A stretch of 64,000 bases of DNA, from NCBI GenBank assembly GCA_041725875.1, contig JBGRQB010000002.1:1-64000 (forward strand), read 5' to 3'. The position numbers and the translations under genes were made by a program. Shown piece after piece: positions 28,891-37,704 of the stretch. Position 1 is the first letter of the stretch. Every line of letters begins with the position of its first letter. The notes under the pieces are model-generated. The model saw only the letters and a program-made list of their open reading frames with translations, did no database searches and was not told the DNA's origin. The DNA comes from JBGRQB01 sp041725875. GTDB lineage: Bacteria; Bacteroidota; Ignavibacteria; Ignavibacteriales; Melioribacteraceae.

Positions 28891-29071
28891 TAACAGTTCT
28901 TTACACTTACACACAAATAAGGCCATCCTCAGGCCACCAAACAAAATTCCCGTTTAAAAAAATCAAATAGTAATCGATAAACTATACAATATAATTCTGT
29001 ATTGTTCACCTTTATGTTTAAACGGGTTGTAGATGTATATTATCCAAAATTAAACTTATAAAAGGTATTTT
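28891..29071 (+). promoter_or_regulatory. Long, possibly structured 5' leader of the TonB receptor gene
   Basis: Within about 180 bases a perfect 10-base helix can form between CCCGTTTAAA (28949-28958) and TTTAAACGGG (29017-29026). It encloses two small hairpins, ATAGT/ACTAT (28967-28971 with 28981-28985) and ACAATA/TATTGT (28986-28991 with 29000-29005). The layout is a three-way junction. I see no B12 box or other known riboswitch core. Upstream, GGCC-N7-GGCC (from 28921) could form another small hairpin. The Shine-Dalgarno AAAAGG lies outside the helix. Confidence 0.45.
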
Positions 29072-30904
29072 ATGAAAACCGGATCAATCAAAAAGATGAT
29101 TGTAATCACTATTAGTGTATTTATTTTTATTTCAAATCTTGTTATGGCTCAAACGATGAAGCATAAACTTGAAAACGTTGTTGTTACTGCGGGAAAAACA
29201 CCTGTTTCATTTTCCGATTTAACAAGAACAGTTCAGGTAATCAGTGCAAAAGAAATTAAAGCAATTCCTGCAAACAGCGTTCCCGAGTTACTGAAGTTTG
29301 CAGCTTCTGTTGATGTAAGACAGCGCGGAGTTGAAGGTGTTCAGGCAGATGTTTCAATTAGAGGCGGCGGTTATGAGCAGACTTTAATTTTAATTGACGG
29401 AGTAAAGGTTAATGATGCTCAGACAGGCCATCATAATATGAATATTCCGGTTTCAATGGAAAACATCGAAAGAATTGAAATTTTAAAAGGACAGGGATCA
29501 AGATTATACGGCCCGAATGCATTTAGCGGTGTGATAAATATTATCACAAAAAAATCGCAGAAGAAAAATGCAAAATTGCATATAACAACTGCTCAAAATG
29601 CAACTTACGGCGCAGAAGTAAACTTATCACTTCCTGTCGGGAAATATTCTCAAACAATTTCAGCCGGAAAGAAAAGATCTAACGGTTATATGCACAACAC
29701 AGGTTACGAAATTTTGAATTTATCTTATAATTCAACTTTAACTCTTGATAAAAGTGTTTTCAGAGTTTTTGCCGGATATACTGATAAAGAGTTTGGAGCA
29801 AACAGTTTTTATACAACAGCTTTTCCAAATCAGTGGGAAGCTATAAAAACTACTTTTGCCAATGTAAGTGGTGAGTTTGCTTTTGATAAGGTTTTTGTAA
29901 CAACCAAAGGCTACTGGAGAAAAAATGAAGATGAATTTTTGTTAAAATATGATAACCCGTCATTTTACAGAAATCTGCACGAAACAAATACTTACGGATT
30001 TGAATTGCAAGCTACAATTGAGAGCAGATTAGGATCAACTTCAATTGGTGGTGAAGTAAGTAAAGATGAAATTGAAAGTAACAGTCTGAAAAATCACGAC
30101 AGATCCAAAACTGGTTTTTTTGCAGAACACAAATTTACAATTGCTGAAAGATTGAATATCATAGTTGGCGGATTTGCTTACGATTATGCTGAAATCGGCT
30201 GGAAGTTCTGGCCCGGAATAGATGCATCATACAAAATAAACAACAATATGAAAGTATTCGGATCAATTGGAAAAGCATTCAGAATTCCAACATTTACAGA
30301 TTTGTATTATGTGAGTCCGGCAAATATGGGTAACCCGGATCTGAAACATGAAGAAACAGTAAACTATGAAATCGGATTTAATTACAATTCAGGATTAATT
30401 AACACAGGAGTTTCCTTTTTTAGAAAAGAAGGAAAAAATATTATTGACTGGGTTCGTGAATTAGAGACAGAACCCTGGCAGGTGCGTAACATTGCCGATA
30501 TAAACACAAACGGAATTGAATTAAATTTTGAAATTATCCCGACAAACAAAATCAAAAATTGTTTGATTAACAGAGCATCACTTTCATATACATATCTTGA
30601 TTCTGAAAGAGAATCTTCAAATGTAACATCAAAATATGTTTTAGGAAATTTGAAACATCAGGTGATTTTTAATTTGTCAAACAAACTTGTTGCCGGAATT
30701 AACCAGAACTGGGCAATGCGTTATGAAGAAAGAGTAAATAGCTACAACCATTTATTGCTCGATACTAAATTGAGTAAATCATTTGAAAAATTTGATTTAT
30801 TCCTTTCAGTGAATAATATTTTTGATGCTGACCACAGTGATGTTGGAGGAGTTCCTCTTCCGGGCAGATGGTTTAGCGGAGGATTTAACATAAATCTGTT
30901 TTAA
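29072..30904 (+). CDS. TonB-dependent outer-membrane receptor (BtuB-like size)
   Basis: The 610-residue protein has a signal peptide (to about residue 27, VMAQ) and a TonB-box-like segment LENVVVTA. The plug domain has SVPELLKFAASVDVRQRG, VSIRGGGYEQTLILIDGVK and GSRLYGPNAFSGVINIITKK. A beta-barrel follows and ends in NINLF with terminal Phe, as needed for barrel assembly. Its size and plug resemble vitamin B12/siderophore receptors of the BtuB group. The substrate is not shown; a convergent methylmalonyl-CoA-epimerase-like gene is a weak hint to cobalamin. It has its own promoter and terminator. Confidence 0.88.
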   Translation: MKTGSIKKMIVITISVFIFISNLVMAQTMKHKLENVVVTAGKTPVSFSDLTRTVQVISAKEIKAIPANSVPELLKFAASVDVRQRGVEGVQADVSIRGGGYEQTLILIDGVKVNDAQTGHHNMNIPVSMENIERIEILKGQGSRLYGPNAFSGVINIITKKSQKKNAKLHITTAQNATYGAEVNLSLPVGKYSQTISAGKKRSNGYMHNTGYEILNLSYNSTLTLDKSVFRVFAGYTDKEFGANSFYTTAFPNQWEAIKTTFANVSGEFAFDKVFVTTKGYWRKNEDEFLLKYDNPSFYRNLHETNTYGFELQATIESRLGSTSIGGEVSKDEIESNSLKNHDRSKTGFFAEHKFTIAERLNIIVGGFAYDYAEIGWKFWPGIDASYKINNNMKVFGSIGKAFRIPTFTDLYYVSPANMGNPDLKHEETVNYEIGFNYNSGLINTGVSFFRKEGKNIIDWVRELETEPWQVRNIADINTNGIELNFEIIPTNKIKNCLINRASLSYTYLDSERESSNVTSKYVLGNLKHQVIFNLSNKLVAGINQNWAMRYEERVNSYNHLLLDTKLSKSFEKFDLFLSVNNIFDADHSDVGGVPLPGRWFSGGFNINLF

Positions 30905-30912
30905 GTTATAAA

Positions 30913-30940
30913 GGAGACAGATTTATCTGTCTCCGATTTT
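30913..30940. terminator. Terminator between TonB receptor and VOC gene
   Basis: GGAGACAGAT (30913-30922) and ATCTGTCTCC (30925-30934) form a perfect stem followed by GATTTTATTT on the plus strand. The minus strand has CTTTATA after the stem. It probably ends transcripts from both convergent genes. Confidence 0.8.
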
Positions 30941-31424
30941 ATTTATTAAACTTGTTTGTAGATTTTATCAGCTCTTCAACATTTTCCTGTACAAAAAAGA
31001 TATCATCCTTTTCACGCTTAATTAATTCGGTTATTAATCCTGTTTCAGGATGAGGATGTGAAAACAATTGCTTTAATCCGCCCCCTGTATCAATTACTTT
31101 ATCTGTTGTAAATTTCATTCCTTTGGCTTTGAGTTCTTCAAAAGATTTATGAATATCTTCAACTCTGTAAGCCATATGATGAATAGCATTTCCGTGCTCT
31201 TTTACCCATTCGGAAAGTATATCCCCTTCCTGAGTTCCCATATCGACAAAAATCAGGAATTTGGTTCCCGGAAGATTTAATAATTTTGATCTCACTTTGG
31301 ACCCTTCAAGATCAAACACAAGTTCCTGCACTACTTCAAAACCCATTGTTTCAGTGTACATTTTTACAACAGGTTCAATATCTTTTACCCTGAAAGCTAT
31401 ATGATCAAGTTCTCCTAATGACAT
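30939..31424 (-). CDS. VOC-family protein, methylmalonyl-CoA epimerase-like
   Basis: The 161-residue protein has two beta-alpha-beta-beta-beta units: LDHIAFRVKDIEPVVKMYTE near the start and HHMAYRVEDIHKSFEELKAK near residue 90. Candidate metal ligands are the His of LDH, the His pair HH, and the Glu of TGLITELI. The pattern fits methylmalonyl-CoA epimerase, which interconverts (R)- and (S)-methylmalonyl-CoA before the B12-dependent mutase. The typical length is near 135-150, so it is slightly long, and other VOC enzymes cannot be excluded. GGGGAAC precedes the ATG. Confidence 0.7.
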   Translation of the reverse strand: MSLGELDHIAFRVKDIEPVVKMYTETMGFEVVQELVFDLEGSKVRSKLLNLPGTKFLIFVDMGTQEGDILSEWVKEHGNAIHHMAYRVEDIHKSFEELKAKGMKFTTDKVIDTGGGLKQLFSHPHPETGLITELIKREKDDIFFVQENVEELIKSTNKFNK

Positions 31425-31514
31425 AAACGTTCCCCATTCTTTTTAAGTTAGGAAATAATTTGTTTTGACGATTTATGTTCGAATGTAATTGGGGAACTTT
31501 AAATTTTTTGATAT

Positions 31515-32345
31515 TTATTGAGTTGTTTCGGTTAGACCTAAATATAAGGATTTGATTAATTCTTGCATTCTGTCTGCATCTTGATTTGGTAGCGGATCAA
31601 AATCTTGTGCAAGACGATAGTTGTTTTCTGTAGCTGCTTCTGCTTGAAGTATGTTTCTGCAAGTTTCCATTAGTTCTTCAGTAAGATGGACTTTCATATC
31701 CCATCCAAGTATTTGCGCTCCGGCAAGTTCATAATCATAATTTGGATCTTCTGTTAAATCGTCAGTTATTTTATGTTCATTACCTGCCCCGAGATAATTT
31801 TCAATTATAATCTGAATGTCGATTGCATCTTTTCTTCTTGTAGGATAACACTCTTCCCAGGCAATTAATTTTAGAGTAACAAAATGAATAAGATCAACTA
31901 CCTTGATTTTTACTTCAGGATCATTTTTGATTTGGAGTTCAAGAGCATTATCAAAAGCTTCTTGATATCCCTGGATTGACATTATTCTGTCATAACTTGG
32001 TGGCCAGCTTATTTCATCATCATCTGCAACTTCTCCAAAAGGCACAAAATCCAAAGGAAAGTTTTCAAGAATTAATCTTTGAGTCTGGTTTGAATCTTCT
32101 TGTGCACCAATTGCAATCAGACTGGTTTTTATTTCTGCGAATCTTCTCCAGTCGGAGATACAAACGCCAAAATCTATATCAGCAGTAATTCTTCGATTAA
32201 TTTCCAACCGATGTAAATCATTCAGAATAATATCTCTTGCCGTTGCTCCTATTAAAAAATAGTTTACATTTTGAGTTGTTAATGTTTCGTGAACTTTACA
32301 AAGAGTATCACACAAATCACTATTTATTGAATCCGAAATGTTCAT
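31515..32345 (-). CDS. AbiEii-like nucleotidyltransferase, predicted toxin
   Basis: The 276-residue protein has a DNA-polymerase-beta-like nucleotidyltransferase core. FLIGATARDIIL holds the G-loop and TADIDFGV the acidic pair. A third conserved segment is WEECYPTRRKDAIDIQ. This form is found in AbiEii-related proteins (COG4914 type), the toxin half of type IV toxin-antitoxin systems that give abortive phage infection. Its start lies 26 bases inside the upstream antitoxin-like gene, with AGGGA before the ATG, so it is translationally linked. Toxicity is inference from the family. Confidence 0.78.
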   Translation of the reverse strand: MNISDSINSDLCDTLCKVHETLTTQNVNYFLIGATARDIILNDLHRLEINRRITADIDFGVCISDWRRFAEIKTSLIAIGAQEDSNQTQRLILENFPLDFVPFGEVADDDEISWPPSYDRIMSIQGYQEAFDNALELQIKNDPEVKIKVVDLIHFVTLKLIAWEECYPTRRKDAIDIQIIIENYLGAGNEHKITDDLTEDPNYDYELAGAQILGWDMKVHLTEELMETCRNILQAEAATENNYRLAQDFDPLPNQDADRMQELIKSLYLGLTETTQ

Positions 32346-33324
32346 AAATATCCCTGTTGTAAATATTATTTAGTATTTCTAATATTCTTGAATCTCTGTA
32401 TGATATTAAGTCGCCATAAATTAAAAGCGGGTTTACAATATTTTTATTTAAAGATAAATCTTCGAAGTTCCAAAATTTGTTTACGAGTTGGATATTGCCA
32501 TTTGGGTTTTCAGTCAGCTGGGCTTTTGTTTTCAGAAGATTAATCTTTTTGATGTTGTTTTCAACATATATTGTAAAAGTTTCAGGATTTGTTAATTCAG
32601 ATATTTTTCCTGCAGCAACTTCTCCGCCCCATACTGCCCCAAATGATTCAAGATTAACACTGTTTTGCCAGTCATTTTTACGTGAACTAAATTTTCCTAT
32701 ACTTTTTTTAGGTCGTAAAATTAAAGCATATTGCTCAGCCCATTTTCTGAACAGTTCATCCTTTTTTACAATTTTTCTCTTTTTGTTTATTACAATAAGA
32801 TATTTATTTGTTTCCAAATCATTCATAATCCAGGTCACTGTACCATTTGCTACTCCGGCAACAGAAGCAATAGTTCTGTAACTTTCTCTTTCTAATCCCG
32901 GATTAGAAAGTAAGGCAAATAATAATTGGAGTCCGGATGGTTGAAATAATCGTATACTTTTTTCCGGTTTAGATTTTGGACGGTTTCCTTTTATCTGAAT
33001 AAAAAAACTATCAGTTTTTATAAAAGCGTTACCGGCGGCATCAAGATAATTTATTTGATCTTTTTCAAGACTAACAGCCAAATTATCATTGATGTAATCC
33101 ATAATAACTAAAGGAGGATAATTATAATTTGGAGTGTGGAACACGTTTAAGAAATTGAAATTTGCAGTTTTCCTTATTATTCCGGTAAACTTTGTCTTTA
33201 TACCGTTATAAATCAATGTAATGATTAACTCATTATGGTTTAATGAATTATCAGTTAAGTTAAATTGAATTCCGGTTAATTTTTCAAGTTTGGTTAAAAC
33301 AATTTCTATTTTTGAATTTTCCAT
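32320..33324 (-). CDS. AbiEi-like transcriptional regulator, predicted antitoxin
   Basis: The 334-residue protein has a central winged helix-turn-helix (SYRTIASVAGVANGTVTWIM, then NDLETNKYLIVI, about residues 155-190). A C-terminal domain with FGAVWGGEVAAGKISELT and NPLLIYGDLISYRDSRILEI resembles the AbiEi family (COG4861 type). Antitoxins of this type repress their own operon. I chose the ATG at 33324, since the longer frame to 33399 runs through the operator repeats. The toxin-like gene overlaps its end by 26 bases. Confidence 0.75.
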   Translation of the reverse strand: MENSKIEIVLTKLEKLTGIQFNLTDNSLNHNELIITLIYNGIKTKFTGIIRKTANFNFLNVFHTPNYNYPPLVIMDYINDNLAVSLEKDQINYLDAAGNAFIKTDSFFIQIKGNRPKSKPEKSIRLFQPSGLQLLFALLSNPGLERESYRTIASVAGVANGTVTWIMNDLETNKYLIVINKKRKIVKKDELFRKWAEQYALILRPKKSIGKFSSRKNDWQNSVNLESFGAVWGGEVAAGKISELTNPETFTIYVENNIKKINLLKTKAQLTENPNGNIQLVNKFWNFEDLSLNKNIVNPLLIYGDLISYRDSRILEILNNIYNRDIYEHFGFNK

Positions 33325-33335
33325 ACAAACACTCT

Positions 33336-33389
33336 TGTACACTAATTTTTGATGTACACTTATAGTGAACATAGTAAAAAAGTGTACAA
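33336..33389 (-). promoter_or_regulatory. Candidate operator of the AbiE-like operon, three octamer copies
   Basis: The octamer TGTACACT occurs at 33336-33343 and 33353-33360, and its reverse complement AGTGTACA at 33381-33388. The outer pair extends to a 9-base inverted repeat (TGTACACTT 33353-33361 with AAGTGTACA 33380-33388). A minus-strand promoter guess, TTGTAC (33384-33389) and TATAAG (33359-33364) 19 bases apart, would put one repeat on the -35 and one on the start site. AbiEi antitoxins are known to bind inverted repeats in their own promoter. Confidence 0.62.
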
Positions 33390-33544
33390 AGTGCAACAAG
33401 ATTAAATAAAAAAACTGGTTTATAATTAATTCACAATCAAAACGGTATTTATAATGGCCAGATTTGATATGTGACAGAGAAGTGATTTTACTTCCTGCTT
33501 GTCAGTGAAATTTCTTATTTTTGTGCTGAATTAATTTACAGATT

Positions 33545-34105
33545 ATGATTTTTGACGAAAGACAAATAGTAAAAAGAATAAAAAACTCCGATCGGGAGGC
33601 TTTTAAAGTTTTATATGATGAGTTTGCCAATCGCATATATAAATTTTTATGCAGAAAACTCAATAATTCGGAAGAAGCTGCTGATCTGGTTCAGGAAGTT
33701 TTTGTGAAAGTATGGAATAATCGTGAAAAACTCGATTCTTCGCAAAGCATTAAATCTTATCTTTTCACATCTGCAAATAATATTGCCATCGATTTTTTCA
33801 GGAAAAAGAAGCTGGAAGTTGCAGATGTTGAAGATTATGAAAACAGATGTATTTACGAATTTGAGCAGGATTTTGATATTCCGGATCATATAAAGAAAGC
33901 GGTGGATCAGCTTCCTGTTATGCAGAAAAACGTTTTTTATTTGAGTCGCTTCGAAGGATTAAAACATGAAGAAATTTCTCAGCTGCTGAAAATATCAAAG
34001 AGAACAGTTGAAAATCATATGTGGCGTGCACTTTCAAAATTGAGAGAAAATTTAAAACACCTGATAATATTTTTATGTTACATTTTGATTAGGTGTATAT
34101 TCTGA
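33545..34105 (+). CDS. ECF-type RNA polymerase sigma factor
   Basis: The 186-residue protein has sigma region 2 (about 10-85: FKVLYDEFANRIYKFL, then DLVQEVFVKVW) and region 4 (about 120-170: QLPVMQKNVFYLSRFEGLKH, ISQLLKISKRTVENHMWRAL). A short hydrophobic tail LIIFLCYILIRCIF follows, a feature often seen in Bacteroidota FecI-like factors. It is the first gene of an operon with a FecR anti-sigma protein and a TonB receptor, and probably transcribes that receptor gene when the substrate is bound. Confidence 0.92.
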   Translation: MIFDERQIVKRIKNSDREAFKVLYDEFANRIYKFLCRKLNNSEEAADLVQEVFVKVWNNREKLDSSQSIKSYLFTSANNIAIDFFRKKKLEVADVEDYENRCIYEFEQDFDIPDHIKKAVDQLPVMQKNVFYLSRFEGLKHEEISQLLKISKRTVENHMWRALSKLRENLKHLIIFLCYILIRCIF

Positions 34106-34125
34106 AAATAACGTATTACAGATAA

Positions 34126-35091
34126 ATGGATAACGAAAAATTATACATATCGCTGATTCAGAAAAAACTTTCGGGTGAAATTTCACCTGAAGAAGTTAAG
34201 CAGCTGGAAGAAATTAAAAATTCATCTGAAGAGAATAAAAGAATTTATGATGAATACAAAAGTCTCTGGCAGGAGATCAAACCTCCTTTTGAAGAGGAAA
34301 ATTTTGATACCATTGCCGGTTGGGATAACATTTCGGAAAAGCTCGATTTTACAGAAACTGAAATAAAAACTACCGGATCTTATTATAAGTGGTACGGAAT
34401 TGCAGCGTCAGTTTTAATTTTACTTTCACTGGCTCTCTACAATTTTACAGGAAACAATTTCACTACTTTCTCAAATCCGAATGAAAAAGTAAAAGAATTT
34501 TTGCTTCCCGATAAATCAATTGTAAAGTTAAGCAAAGGGAGTACGCTTGAGTTCGACTGGAATGAAGAGCCTGAATTAAGAGAAGTAAAGCTGACCGGCG
34601 ATGCATTTTTTGTTGTTTTCGAAAATAAGGAAGTCCCGTTTATTGTAAATACATTTAATGCAAGAACCAAAGTATTGGGAACTTCATTTCTGATTGATAC
34701 GGAAGAGAGTAAAACAATTCTTACGGTAAAGAGCGGACGAGTAGAATTTAAGGCAAATAAAAATGATGTCGGGCATATTGTGAAAAAAAATCAGCAGAGC
34801 TTTGTAAGAAACACAAAAGAGGCGTCAGTCCCGATAGAAATAAATGCTGATTTTGCAGTTAATAAATATTTGGAAAATTACACTTTTAAAAGTTTATCCT
34901 TTGCCAATGTTTTGAAGTTTTTACAAGACGATTTCAACTTTACATACAGAGTTAACGATGAGGATGTTTTGCGCAGAAAAGTAACTGCATCTTTTAATAA
35001 ACAAGATTTGCAGATAATTATTGAATCACTTTGCAGTGCGCTGAATTTAAAGTTTTCTCAAAAAGATTCCGAGTATTATTTTTATAAGTGA
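34126..35091 (+). CDS. FecR-family anti-sigma / signal-transfer protein
   Basis: The 321-residue protein has a cytosolic N-terminal part (1-85) with an anti-sigma-like helix region and one membrane helix (about 90-107, IAASVLILLSLALYNF). The periplasmic FecR domain has VKLSKGSTLEFDW and TKVLGTSFLIDT. A C-terminal domain with LSFANVLKFLQDDFNF is typical of the Bacteroidota form (DUF4974 type). It holds the ECF factor until the receptor's STN domain signals. The sigma gene lies 20 bases upstream; the receptor gene overlaps its end by four bases. Confidence 0.9.
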   Translation: MDNEKLYISLIQKKLSGEISPEEVKQLEEIKNSSEENKRIYDEYKSLWQEIKPPFEEENFDTIAGWDNISEKLDFTETEIKTTGSYYKWYGIAASVLILLSLALYNFTGNNFTTFSNPNEKVKEFLLPDKSIVKLSKGSTLEFDWNEEPELREVKLTGDAFFVVFENKEVPFIVNTFNARTKVLGTSFLIDTEESKTILTVKSGRVEFKANKNDVGHIVKKNQQSFVRNTKEASVPIEINADFAVNKYLENYTFKSLSFANVLKFLQDDFNFTYRVNDEDVLRRKVTASFNKQDLQIIIESLCSALNLKFSQKDSEYYFYK

Positions 35092-37697
35092 TTAAAAAAA
35101 CATCTGAAATGCAAAATAAATTTTTTACCTTTTTCATTACGTGGCTTTTATTTGTCCTGTTGCTGAGTGCAGGCGACAGATCAAAGAGAATCTATGTCTT
35201 TAATAACACTCCGTTAAAATCAGCTCTTGAACAAATTTCTGAAAATCAGGATGTTAGTTTTGTTTATGCTGACGAGACTGTCAGAAAAATAAAAATTACC
35301 GGAGAATTTGATTTAAGAGAAGCTGCCGCCGGAATAAAAAAACTTCTGGAAAATACAGGAGTTCGCATTGGTGTTCATCGCGGACAAATTTTTGTATTGG
35401 TTCAAGATAACTCTTCTCAGAGGGTTTTAAATATTCACGGTAAAACGTATGATCTGGAATCGGGTGAAAGTCTCCCCTATACTCACATCACAATTTTGGA
35501 AACAGGAAATACTATTGTGTCTGATGAAAACGGGAATTTTGAATTTATCAATATTCCTTATGGCAGTCTGACACTTAAAGCAAGATACATTGGTTATTCT
35601 GAAAATGTTTATTTCCTGAAACCGGAAGCGCTTGAAGAGGAATTAAAAATACCATTAAGCAAATCTGATTTGATAATGAAAAATGTTGTTGTTATCGATT
35701 CAACACAAAATTTGTTTGATTCAGGTGAAGATATTTCACAAATGATGCTTGATCATAAAAGTCTGAGCAGCTTTCCTGTTAACGGACAAAAAGATGTTTT
35801 CCGCTGTTTAAAACTTCTTTCAGGATTAAATGAAGATGGTTCCGGAAATTCTGTTTTGCGTATTAGGGGCGGACTCGAATCTCAAAACCAGATACTTTTA
35901 GATGGAATTAATCTCTACCATACAGATTATTTTTTAGGAATGTTCAGTACAATTCCTTTTGAGATAGTAAATGATATCAGAGTTTACAAAAGTGGTTATG
36001 GTGCAAGTCACGGCGGCAAAATTGGCGGCATAATAGACATTACAACAAAGAACGGAAGTACAAAAAAGTATGGTGCCCAGCTTGAAGTTAACAACATAGG
36101 AATAAACGGGACGTTTCAGATTCCGGTTACCGAGAAGCTTTCAGTTTATGCATCCGGCAGAAGATTGTTCTGGACGGAAAGTTTTGGCAGTATGTATAGA
36201 CAAGTTTCTTTAAGTAATAAAGAAGTTTATGATGAGTTTACATATAGTGCTGCAAATCCGGCATTATTGTTTTATGATGCTTATGTAAAAGTTGTTTACT
36301 TTCCCGATGTAAAAAATCTTTTGATGCTGAGTGGGTTTCACACTTTTGACGAAAGTGATATCTGGTTCCGCGACTACTCAGTAGGTTCGAACAAACCGGG
36401 AATTGAAAATTCCCAGGATGAAAAAAGAAGAAAAAATCTTGGAGCAGGATTAAACTGGTTTCATCTGTTTAGTGACAGAATAAAATTAAAAAGTACGTTT
36501 TCTTATTCAAGATATAATTCCAGACAAATTATTAATGATTCCTATGTGGTTAAGCAGGGATATAAACATTCTGAATACATAACAAAAAACAGATTAAAGA
36601 ACTTTTTAGCAAAAGCAGAAGTTGATTATAAGCATAGCAACAATCTTCAATTTAAAGCAGGTTTGGAACATCAAACATCTGTAATTGATTTCAGTAAATA
36701 TGAAGAAAAAGATTATGAAGCGGGTACTTCGTTTTCGCAAATGGAAACAATAGGCGTTTCTTCTTTTTATTTATCGGCTAAAAGTAAATTTTCTGACAGA
36801 TTAAAAATTTCTCCCGGCTTTAGAGTTACCACATCCAGCATTGCAAATAAATTTTATCTTGAGCCGAGAATCAAATTTAGTTATAAATTGAATGAAGATA
36901 TGCACCTTAAAGGAGCTTATGGAATTTATAATCAGTTTATAATTAAAGATGCAGAATACAACCGGACAACCAAAGATTTAAAAAGCTGGGTTGTTGCCGA
37001 CGAGGAGAATTATGTTCCTTCCGCTTCCACTCATTACATTATTGGAGTTAAATATAAATATGCCGGATTTTTGTTTGATGCTGAATGTTACTTTATTGAC
37101 AGAGAAAATGTTTTTTCTCCATATTTTAAAAAGCGGCCGGATAGTTATAAAGTCGGTTCCGAACAAAATATTGATAACGGGTACTCACACGGAATTGAAA
37201 TTCAGATAACAAATAATGTGGGTCCGGTAAAAGGATGGATAAATTATTCTTACAACAATTCGCAGGTCTATTTTAAAAATCCTTACAGAGTATTAAAACT
37301 GGAGGAGAAAGGACTTTCAGCTCACGTGGCAAATCTTTTCCTGAGTTATACTATCTTTAACGTAAATTTATCGTCGCTTGTCTCTTATGGCAGCGGATCA
37401 ACATATTATTATGATGGCGATTATTTTGATGGGCGTGAAGGTTTGGTTAAAATAGATGATGAAGTGTATTTTTATAAAAGCAGACTCCCGGATCATCTGC
37501 GAGTTGATTTGTCTGCGAGTTATGATTTTAAACTCCCCTGGTTTAAAGTTTCTACCGGAATTTCTGTTTACAATCTTCTTGACAGAGAAAATATATGGAA
37601 GAAAAATGCTAACTATTCTTCAGAAGAGGGTTTAAGGGTAGTTGAATATAAAGGGTTCGGACAAAGAATTTCCTTTTTTACAAAAATATATTTATAA
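35088..37697 (+). CDS. TonB-dependent receptor with STN signalling domain
   Basis: The 869-residue protein has a signal peptide and an STN secretin/TonB short domain (about 30-105; TPLKSALEQISENQDVSFVY). A carboxypeptidase-like regulatory domain (about 113-205; YDLESGESLPYTHITILE) precedes the plug (about 225-325; VLRIRGGLESQNQILLDGI). A large barrel ends the protein. The STN domain contacts FecR. The GTG at 35088 overlaps the fecR stop; an ATG at 35109 is an alternative that still leaves a good signal peptide. The substrate is unknown. The last gene of the sigma-FecR-receptor operon. Confidence 0.9.
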   Translation: MIKKTSEMQNKFFTFFITWLLFVLLLSAGDRSKRIYVFNNTPLKSALEQISENQDVSFVYADETVRKIKITGEFDLREAAAGIKKLLENTGVRIGVHRGQIFVLVQDNSSQRVLNIHGKTYDLESGESLPYTHITILETGNTIVSDENGNFEFINIPYGSLTLKARYIGYSENVYFLKPEALEEELKIPLSKSDLIMKNVVVIDSTQNLFDSGEDISQMMLDHKSLSSFPVNGQKDVFRCLKLLSGLNEDGSGNSVLRIRGGLESQNQILLDGINLYHTDYFLGMFSTIPFEIVNDIRVYKSGYGASHGGKIGGIIDITTKNGSTKKYGAQLEVNNIGINGTFQIPVTEKLSVYASGRRLFWTESFGSMYRQVSLSNKEVYDEFTYSAANPALLFYDAYVKVVYFPDVKNLLMLSGFHTFDESDIWFRDYSVGSNKPGIENSQDEKRRKNLGAGLNWFHLFSDRIKLKSTFSYSRYNSRQIINDSYVVKQGYKHSEYITKNRLKNFLAKAEVDYKHSNNLQFKAGLEHQTSVIDFSKYEEKDYEAGTSFSQMETIGVSSFYLSAKSKFSDRLKISPGFRVTTSSIANKFYLEPRIKFSYKLNEDMHLKGAYGIYNQFIIKDAEYNRTTKDLKSWVVADEENYVPSASTHYIIGVKYKYAGFLFDAECYFIDRENVFSPYFKKRPDSYKVGSEQNIDNGYSHGIEIQITNNVGPVKGWINYSYNNSQVYFKNPYRVLKLEEKGLSAHVANLFLSYTIFNVNLSSLVSYGSGSTYYYDGDYFDGREGLVKIDDEVYFYKSRLPDHLRVDLSASYDFKLPWFKVSTGISVYNLLDRENIWKKNANYSSEEGLRVVEYKGFGQRISFFTKIYL

Positions 37698-37704
37698 AGT
37701 AAAT

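Noticed and set aside
28885..29071. Known cobalamin riboswitch before the TonB receptor
   Set aside because: I could not find the B12 box or the conserved core segments; only a generic helix with hairpins is present.
33325..33399. Longer N-terminus of the AbiEi-like protein
   Set aside because: The extra 25 codons run through the operator repeats and likely promoter, and the residues MLHFVHFFTMFTISV do not look like a domain start.
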